Under the pieces are notes generated by a model. It made no database searches. It had not been told where the DNA came from and was given only the letters and a program-made list of their open reading frames with translations. From NCBI GenBank assembly GCA_023974075.1, contig CM043793.1, forward strand, positions 7,868,788 to 7,932,787: a stretch of DNA of 64,000 nucleotides, read 5' to 3'. Of this stretch, positions 56,465 to 64,000 are shown piece after piece. This stretch comes from Chaenocephalus aceratus. Taxonomy: Eukaryota > Chordata > Actinopteri > Perciformes > Channichthyidae. The position numbers were made by a program, and so were the translations under genes. Numbering within the stretch: position 1 is the first letter of the stretch; every line of letters starts with the position of its first letter.

Positions 56465-57020
56465 CACTTAAAGTTCAGCATCCATCCATCTACCGTCCAC
56501 TCACCATTTATTCACAAATCCATTAACCATCCATTGTACAACCATCATCCATCCATTGATCAATCCTTAATTCCAGCCTATATCAATCCAATCATCCATC
56601 ATACATCCATCCATGCATCCACCCAACCATCAATCATTCACCAATCCATCCATCACCCATCCATCATCCACACGTCCACCCAACCCACCATCCATCTATC
56701 ATCCATAATGCATCCACCTATCCATCCATCCCTTCTTCTATCCATAGTCGATCCTTTATCAATCCAACAATACATCTGTCCATCTATCTTTCATCACTTC
56801 TTCCATACATCCAACATTCATCCATTCATCACTCTCTCATCATGAATCCAACCTTCCATTTACAACCTATATATCCATCTATCCACCCATCCATCAATCA
56901 ATCAATTTGTACACACATCCATCATACAGCCCTTCTCATATCAATCCATCTATCATCCATCACTCATCACTATCATAAATCCATAAATCGATACATCCTT
57001 CAGTTGTTGCTGCACCTCCA
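56465..57020. repeat. Degenerate (ATCC)n minisatellite
   Basis: More than 500 bp dominated by CATCCATC, CAATCATCC and CAACCATCC words, heavily diverged. The His/Pro/Ser/Ile-rich translations are artefacts. Confidence 0.95.
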
Positions 57021-58029
57021 ACCCATTAAACAGAACTTAAGTTTCTTTTGAAACCTAAATAAATCTCAGATATTTATGTATTATTTTTAATGATATGAGA
57101 TCAATTTGTAAAGGAAGATGTCGAAGTTCAGTTATCGGCCCTTCTGAATTTGTGGATGAACTCAGGGCTCGACATTAACAACTGCCCGATACCGGTGTCG
57201 GTACCATATGTGTTCGGGGTACCATATGTGTTCGGGGTCCGTCTCTTACAAATGACGTCACGACGTCAATGACGTCACGCATTGTGATTTTGCGATTTCC
57301 CCGCAGGCTAGGCAGAATATTATAATTAGCTTCGGCTTGACGTGGAGATGTGATTTGATGTGTCGTTTGTCCCCCAACTCCTCTCCAAAGTTGAGATATG
57401 TAATAAAATACTCAGGGGAGTTTCCTGAATTTTCATGCCCAAAGCCAAGCACTAGGCCCTGGGTAAATTAAGAGGCTGATCTGGGGCACTTTTGTCCACT
57501 TTCCCTGATGCTAGAAACTCAAGTCAGAAATCCCTGGAATCGTCTCAGAGAGTAGATGATCAGTGGGGCCTTGTTCTTACTGAAACATGATGTTTCGATG
57601 TATATTTCCATTGAAAATGCTAACCGCTAGCCGCAAAGTTAGCATCGCAGCCACTGCTCCGTTTTCGGAGACTTTGCACACGTCCATTCGCTTCGTCTTG
57701 GTCTGTAGATGTGATTTGATGTGTCGTGTGTCCCCCAAAAATAACAATCCACAGTTTAAACATAATTATGTAAATAACCCAATTTGTGTTCTGTGAAACG
57801 GAAAAGGATTTTACATTGTTTTTGTCACTTTCGTTGCAGTGTCTTAAATGTAACTTAGGTTAACTTCCTGTTTGAAGTTATGAAACAACATGACGGAGAA
57901 AAAAGTAATATCTTCTACATATAATAACGGACAAAGTAAAGAATGAAGTGTAGGCTATGTTTAAATGTTCGTAATTTGACCATGTATGATGGTCCTCTTG
58001 AGTTGCCGTACAGCCAATGGCGTCACAGC

Positions 58030-59030
58030 TAGGGGTGTAACGGTTCACAGAAGTCACGGCTCGGTTCGTACCTCGGTTTGGAGGTCACGGTTCGGTACTG
58101 TTCGGTACAACAACAAAAAAGCAACAAAAAAGTCCCAAATGCATAATTCCAGGTTTGTTGTTATTTATGTTTGAACAGTAGTGCAAGTTTCAGTCTCAAA
58201 ATAAAGAACTCTGACATTTTGAATAATTAACTGTATTGAACAGTTAAAAACAAACCATACACAGTACACTCAGATGGACCATATTATCTATAATGGCTGA
58301 TGTCAAACAAAAAGGTTTCATCAAGCTGTAAAACTAAAAAGGATGTTTTGAAAATATTACATCATAAATAATAATTAAGTGTTTCAAGAGCGCAAAGTCG
58401 TTGAAAAACATATGCCAAAAGCTTCCGTTATTTATTTTTGGTCGCTCGGCTCTCATGTCTATTGGCTTCTTAAAAACAGCGGGGATCAGCTGTTGAACAG
58501 CTGTTGTCTTTTGCCGGCTCCGGTGATTGGCAAATCTGGCTGATGCCTTCTGATATGATTTAGCATGTTTGGCGTGTGTTTTCCATTAGCATACCGCACC
58601 GCTGTAGAGCAACGCCGACATACCGTCCTCGTCCGATCCACCACTCGCACACCTCATCGTTATTGTAGTCCACAGGGAACCCGAAATGTTCCCACACAGC
58701 TGATTTAAAAGAAGCAGGTGGGTTCTAGCTCCTGTGTGTTATCTGAACTCACCATACTAACTTTTCTTCTTCTTGTATTTTGTTCGTTTTGTTGTTGTGT
58801 TTCTTCTTGTTCTTCATTTGTTGTTTAAGGGGCGGCTGGCAAACAGCTTTTAGGCGCAATACCGCCCCCTGGATTATATATAGTGTAGTGGATACTGCCC
58901 TGAATTACTTTTTCCCCACTCGTAAAAAGGTGTATTCGCCGTGTGACTGCATGTGCCGAACCGTGACGTCCGAACCGTGACGTCCGAACCGTGACGGTAC
59001 GGGACGAATACGGATACCGTTACACCCCTA
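58030..59030. mobile_element. Non-autonomous hAT, 1.0 kb
   Basis: Ends TAGGGGTGTAACGGT and ACCGTTACACCCCTA; exact 8-bp duplication GTCACAGC (58022-58029 and 59031-59038). GTACGGTTCGG-like motifs and a triple CCGAACCGTGACGT repeat lie near the ends. No transposase. Confidence 0.92.
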
Positions 59031-59590
59031 GTCACAGCCATTGCTCCGTTTTCATGTTTTCTTTACATGTTTTTCACAAACATTTTCACACGCTAGGAGT
59101 ATAGGAATACTTCAATTCGGTTCGTCATGATCTGTAGATGTGATTTGCCCCTGAGCACCCCTGGGTAAATTACCGTACAGCCAATCACAATGCGTACAAT
59201 GCGTGACGTCATTGGTAAGAGACGGCCCCCGAACACATATGGTACCCCGTGTCACTACCCGATCTGCAGATCGGGCACATGTGCGAGATGGTCCGCCATA
59301 TTGGAGAACTCCGGACGGCAACCCAAGAAGGAGACTTGACACAGTGGCTTTTTGAAAAGCTGTTAGACAGCCATATGCCATACATTTTTGCATACATTCA
59401 CAGTAATTATTTATTCAGTATGATAGCTGTCTAACAGAAGTTAAATTCATTTCTCACTTATTCTGACAATGTACATAACCCCAAATAAAAGAACCCAATA
59501 AAAAGAGTTGTTAAATAATAGTGAAGTCACGTTGTAATAACAATAACTCATCTCTCTCGAGTTTTATTTTTCAGCTTTGCCAAAAGCCAA

Positions 59591-60336
59591 TAGCCTCATC
59601 CCAATACCCCTCCTCGACTGCTCCTTTCCCTCACTCGCGTCCCTTCCTTGCATCTTAGCTCCGCCTCCGTAAGATGCGAGCGAGGGACACGCGGAGGTGA
59701 CACGAGGACAGAGGAGTCCTCAAGTATTAATTGGGATGTTCTCGTTCACTCAAACGTCACTCTTAAACGACGTCTGTTAATGATGACATGTGCACAGCTG
59801 TATCCCCTCTCATCGGGCTTAACTGAATAACCCCTTAGAACCGGCCCATTTCTGGTTAAATATGTATTTAAATGAATGAATCTTTCTCTTGTTAGTCAAG
59901 GAATTCAATGATGGTTGGTCCTGCTTTTGTGTTCGTTTTGGTGTAAAATGTAGCCTACATTTAAATAAAAATATAATTATAGTAATGTGAAGCCTTTTAG
60001 AAATTAATTGCACATAATAATTCCCACGGAGCTGTGAACACTTATGCATGTATGTGACGCTTTTCCACTCATCTTCCAGTTGTCGGTTTTCCTCTGTTGA
60101 AATGTACCAGCTGTGAAGGTGGGGGCGGGGCTTTTATAGGCGAGTAGTGAAACACTTCCACGTAGTCTGCTCGCGTGTATCCTCCATTTCGTCTCCTCCC
60201 GCACCCCTCCTCGACTCCTCCGTGTGCATTTAAGCTATTGGGACGTCCTTCAACATGGCGTGTCTTGATCGATTTCCGGATCAAGTCCCGGAGGAGGGGA
60301 AGAGAAGAGTCGTGGAGGGGTATTGGGATGAGGCTA
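59591..60336. mobile_element. MITE with TAGCCTCATCCCAATACCCC ends
   Basis: 746 bp with inverted ends of about 28 bp (TAGCCTCATCCCAATACCCC). A second inner pair around CCTCCTCGACTCCTCC and GGAGGAGGGGAAGAG is present. The interior is AT-rich. It splits an older inverted-repeat arm. Confidence 0.75.
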
Positions 60337-60440
60337 CTGTGTCAAGTGTCCTTCTTGGGTTGCCGTCCGGAGTTCTCCAATATGGCGGACCATCTCGCAC
60401 ATGCGCACTGCAGATCGGGCAGAGCTGCAGATCGGGATAG

Positions 60441-62488
60441 TGACAGCTATGCAACTGGGTGAGGCCACAAAGTATAGCGCAGCATTATGCATTTGTTTAC
60501 ATGCCCACCGGAACCCCGAGGCATTACCAACAGATCAATGCACAATCAACCCATACAGGACATCTCTTTCTCCACATTAAGTGTTAGACATTAGAATTGA
60601 CTATTCTTGTCTGTCACATACTCTTCGTGTCTATCACATAAGTGGCGCAACTGAAGCGGTCTTGCGCTAAAGGGAAATTATTTTGACCGGACATTTTGAC
60701 CGATGAGATTTAGATTTTCCGGCTAACGGGAACTCTGACGTCGCCATTTTGTGTGCTTCGCGGATGCGCTCGGCTCCTCTCGACTGCTGCTCGGGTCTGC
60801 TCGGTCAGCTTCCGGATGAGGAGGCATTCGTTCGACCAATTTACAGTAGATAACATTACAAACATTTTTAACAGGGGCCATAATAGTGTAAATAATGTTT
60901 GTTTTGGCAGTTATAACTGAATGTAATGTTTTCTACATCTGCCTTCATCAAATGGAAAGTGTCTTGACCAACAACTTGAGTATTTCTTATAGCAGGGCAT
61001 GCAAGCGAGCAAACACAAACAAGAACAAAAAAGTTAAATGAAGAACAACATTGAAATTGTACAATATAATATTGTGGTGGTTCATCTTATAATTCAGTCT
61101 AGAGAATGCACCAGACAGCATCTAAGACCTGCAAACATCTACATTTTATATAGGGGGAGGCCCCCCAAACCCTTCGTGCGTCATTTTGTCCGTGCGTAGT
61201 TTTCAGGGAAATATCTATTGGGCTCAGGGCCATCTGTAAATTAGATTAGATGGCCCACAGGGCCATCTCCCAAAATCCTTAATGTCATGCACTGGAACTG
61301 CTTGACGAAAGGTGATTTTTCTGCTGTATGCAGACACAGAGAGAAACTATGCAGCACCGTATACATGTTATTAAAATTGTAGCAACATTGATGGTTGTTT
61401 GAGATCAAGGTCACTATTTTTTCATTGCTGATGCAGGTTTTATAGTGCAATGAGACAGCAGCTCCTGCTTTTTGTTTGCCTTTCCATCCTGATTCAAAGC
61501 ATCCCATTGACAGAATGAGTTTATATATATGTCTGATGACGTCCTTGGTTCTTTTTAATATAAACAAATTCGATTTGAATACCAAAATCAGCAATGCATT
61601 GATGATACTAACAATTCATGTTTGTGAATCTGAAGCCGTAATGGGATCAGGGTTTATCTGGCACTGACAATAGTCTCAAACAAATGAACCATTTATTTCT
61701 GCTAGTTCAATTGTATAAACTACAGTGAACAGCTGTTTAAGGAAATCAACAAGCCCCTTTTGAAGAAAACAAAACTATATATTCTGGAGATTTCCAATGG
61801 AACCAATGGGCTTGGACGGAGAGCATAGTGAGAAAACACATTGTTGGTTTTTGACTTTTAATGAAATGTGTAAACATTTATCTTTATGCTAAAAATACAG
61901 GCCAGACAACTAATGCCTAAATTAAATGGCAGTACATCATGTCAGGAGTATTAACAGTAAGGGGACTATAAATGATCAGGGCCATAGTCATCATTAAGGA
62001 AACTGAGATCATTATTTAAATTAAAATATATTTAATGTGGCTACTTATAGGCCAATACAAACTTTAAATTAAATGTAATTTAAGGTTTAGATTCATGTGT
62101 TATTAATTTGGGTCGACATGTTGATCATTATATTTTAAATGCCTGTAGGAATATCATTTATTCTTGTTTTTTAATACATGAACATGCAAGGCAAATGTAC
62201 GCTCATAAATGTCTCAGGGACATGTGGATTCATACATTGGCGATTATTTCTGATATTATTGTAAATGTTTGTTGATAGAATTGCGTACGTAAAAGCTTGC
62301 AATTAGACACAATTACACACTACCAATAAAGCAATTCTAGACAATTAAACATTACGTAATAACGTTCCTTTTAAATGTTAAAAGTTTACTAATCCCTATA
62401 ATGATTCATAAACCTTTTTTCTGCAGGATTTGCACCCATTTAGCTCAGTGCACCGTAAGAACCACAAATAAACATCTGATCATCTTAC
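60441..62488. other. AT-rich intron/intergenic sequence
   Basis: A decayed DNA-transposon segment with TTGACCGGACATTTTGACCG occupies about 60650-60740, and 61155-61265 holds a small repeat with GGCCATCT inverted copies. No coding sequence or RNA gene recognised. Confidence 0.45.
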
Positions 62489-62780
62489 CCATCACATTAG
62501 TATTTGGATCGTCCCATGCCGTCCCCCGCGGCACCTCCAGCTCCAGGAGCCCCGGTTTGCGGGCAGAGGTGACGGGTAGGAGGGTCGAGTTTCAGCAGGG
62601 AGAGGTGTAACCCAACCTGGAACTCTCAGCTAACAGCAGCGTTTTACATCCACACATTCATCTGACCTTAGAGGACGAGGAGCAGAGATGTGTCTCGGTG
62701 CGTCAAAGAGGCAAACTTGTCTTCACATTTATTCCGTAACTTCAGAACCCGTGCTTTGTCCCGCAGCAGGAGACTTTGAA
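62489..62780 (-). promoter_or_regulatory. fam163b: Candidate 5' noncoding exon and promoter of fam163b
   Basis: A locally GC-rich block in an AT-rich region. On the minus strand it ends in a strong donor GG|GTAAGA (GT at 62488-62487). fam163b needs an upstream noncoding exon, and nothing else between 48926 and 64000 looks as good. No coding frame of note is present. If right, the first intron is about 13.6 kb and holds the repeats of 48926-62488. The start of transcription cannot be placed from sequence alone. Confidence 0.3.
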
Positions 62781-64000
62781 ATGCGGCAAGGTAGTTGGCA
62801 AAAGACAAAGTGCTATCACCAAATGAGGAACTGTTTCTGTTATGAATGTTTCATTCATGTAACTGAGTCTATCGGTTGTTGCAGATTAAATCCCGAATTA
62901 AGAAATATTTCCTCTCAAGATCCACAGCTTTTTCTTTTTGCTTTAGTCCATACAAAACGTTGAAAAAAACCAATGCATGATCCAAACACACACAGGGGTA
63001 CCACAGGAAATCGTGCTGTTAATGGGAGATCTCTGGTCCGCTTAAAATTATTTGCTGGATGTAGGTTCTGCACACTAGATCCGATCTCGTCCTATCTGTG
63101 TTGCAGCGCATTCATTTCCGATGCTGACCTGCCTGGGTGCGTCACAGCAGCGCGCGCTGCAGAAAATACTTGAAGGATGCATCCAGGTCTCCTCAAATCT
63201 CGCTTTATTGAATCTACTGATATCTTCCTGGTGGTGGTGAATTTATCTGCGTAATTCTATCTGGTTTTCCGGGGGGAAACAAAAACAAATAAACACATGT
63301 TTTGAATCTACAATGGAATAAAGTGTACATTTTATGGGCGATTTCTTAACGTTTAGGGAAATTAATTAAACTGTTTTGCTCTGAATTGCTTGTTTAAATT
63401 ACATACACTCTGTTCCGGGTGACTTTCTGTGTTTACTATTGTGTGTGTATTCACAAGATCTAATCTGGGATATGTTATTCACAGAGCTGAGAAGTACTCA
63501 GATCGTTTACTTGAGTAAAAGTAGAAGTACCAGCGTACTCTGTCAAGTAAAAGTCCTGCAATCAATATGTTACTCAAGTAAAAGTACAAAGTATTATCAT
63601 CAAAATATACTTAAAGTACCAAAAGTAAAAGTAGTCATGGTGCAGATTGGTCCATTTCAGAATAATGTATGATATGTTTTATAATTATTGTAACCCTTAT
63701 GTTGTGTTCGGGTCAGTTAAAATTATATAATAACTACGCTCTAGTTTTTTTTATCGGAACAAGGCTTCATGATATCCTCCACAACAGCTAGGCCTATATA
63801 AACACTACAAAACAGATTTTGACCATTTTAGCCAAGCCTGAAGGTCTCTAAATAGAAAAGTGTATAATTTGGTGTTCGGGTCAGGGAAGGCCCAGCAGAA
63901 TGGTTGTGGGTGACTCGGGGTCAAATTTGGCACAATCGAGATTCATTTTGACTTTAGACACCCCTCCCCCACCCCCTTCATCCACTGTAACAATAATTTA
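62781..64000. other. Right flank, no gene recognised
   Basis: AT-rich. 63487-63660 is a common fish interspersed repeat built on ACTCAAGTAAAAGTA words. The last 40 bp are C-rich. No exon of the genes expected next in the vertebrate order (dbh, sardh) was recognised. Confidence 0.45.

Larger units (their letters stand above)
57163..60440. mobile_element. Composite of hAT ends and inverted arms
   Basis: Begins with the hAT terminus CAGGGCTCGACATTAAC. Block 57185-57290 (CATATGTGTTCGGGG, AATGACGTCACGCATTGTGATT) recurs inverted at 59160-59262, and block 59262-59345 (AGATGGTCCGCCATATTGGA) recurs inverted at 60337-60420. Two complete elements are nested inside (58030-59030 and 59591-60336). The true right end of the hAT was not found. 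Confidence 0.5.

Noticed and set aside
56534..57051. His/Pro/Ser-rich proteins
   Set aside because: Translation of the degenerate ATCC minisatellite.
62401..63173. Coding exon of the next syntenic gene (dbh or sardh)
   Set aside because: No motif of either family was found in any frame; the GC-rich block fits better as a noncoding fam163b exon.

Overview
This window is vertebrate nuclear DNA, almost certainly from a teleost fish. Two multi-exon genes with clean GT-AG introns sit in a sea of fish-type transposons: hAT, PIF/Harbinger, Tc1, Kolobok-like, L2 and Rex3-like LINEs, and large fold-back elements. No prokaryotic operon, CRISPR array or intact viral gene was seen.

Gene 1 (+ strand, 3348-41097) is the 3' half of adamtsl2, a secreted extracellular-matrix glycoprotein. 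Nine exons are visible: one glycosylation-rich linker exon, seven exons for six thrombospondin type 1 (TSP1) repeats, and the last exon for the C-terminal PLAC domain. The phases join consistently (1586 nt; 527 complete codons plus stop and a split first codon). The signal peptide, first TSP1, Cys-rich and spacer exons must lie left of the window. Introns of about 16.5 and 10.1 kb are almost wholly transposon-derived.

Gene 2 (- strand, 48925-47139, 3'UTR perhaps to about 43916) is fam163b, a small single-pass membrane protein of 176 aa in two coding exons. A 5' noncoding exon is required by a splice acceptor 23 nt upstream of the ATG; a candidate lies near 62489-62780. The two genes are convergent, as ADAMTSL2 and FAM163B are at human 9q34.2, which supports both names.

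Region by region: 1-3347 hAT end, fold-back element and a hairpin MITE; 3348-3711 adamtsl2 linker exon; 3712-20235 giant intron with a Harbinger element hosting nested hATs, a fold-back family with 7-8 bp target-site duplications (TSDs), and a Kolobok-like THAP element; 20236-20339 exon; 20340-30478 intron with hATs, a Tc1 element and an L2 LINE; 30479-41097 clustered TSP1/PLAC exons separated by roughly 1-kb hATs and a nested MITE/hAT/LTR complex; 41098-47138 3'UTRs of the convergent genes and the gap between them; 47139-48925 fam163b; 48926-64000 probable fam163b first intron and upstream region with a Rex3-like LINE, more hATs and simple repeats.

The most unusual object is at 38457-39299. 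Two retroviral-type LTRs lie in inverted orientation around an almost full-length copy of a mature tRNA-Pro including its CCA end. The whole unit has TG...CA ends and a 4-bp TSD, so it integrated through two U3 ends. The fold-back family and several insertions with matching empty sites elsewhere in the window are the next most informative signals.
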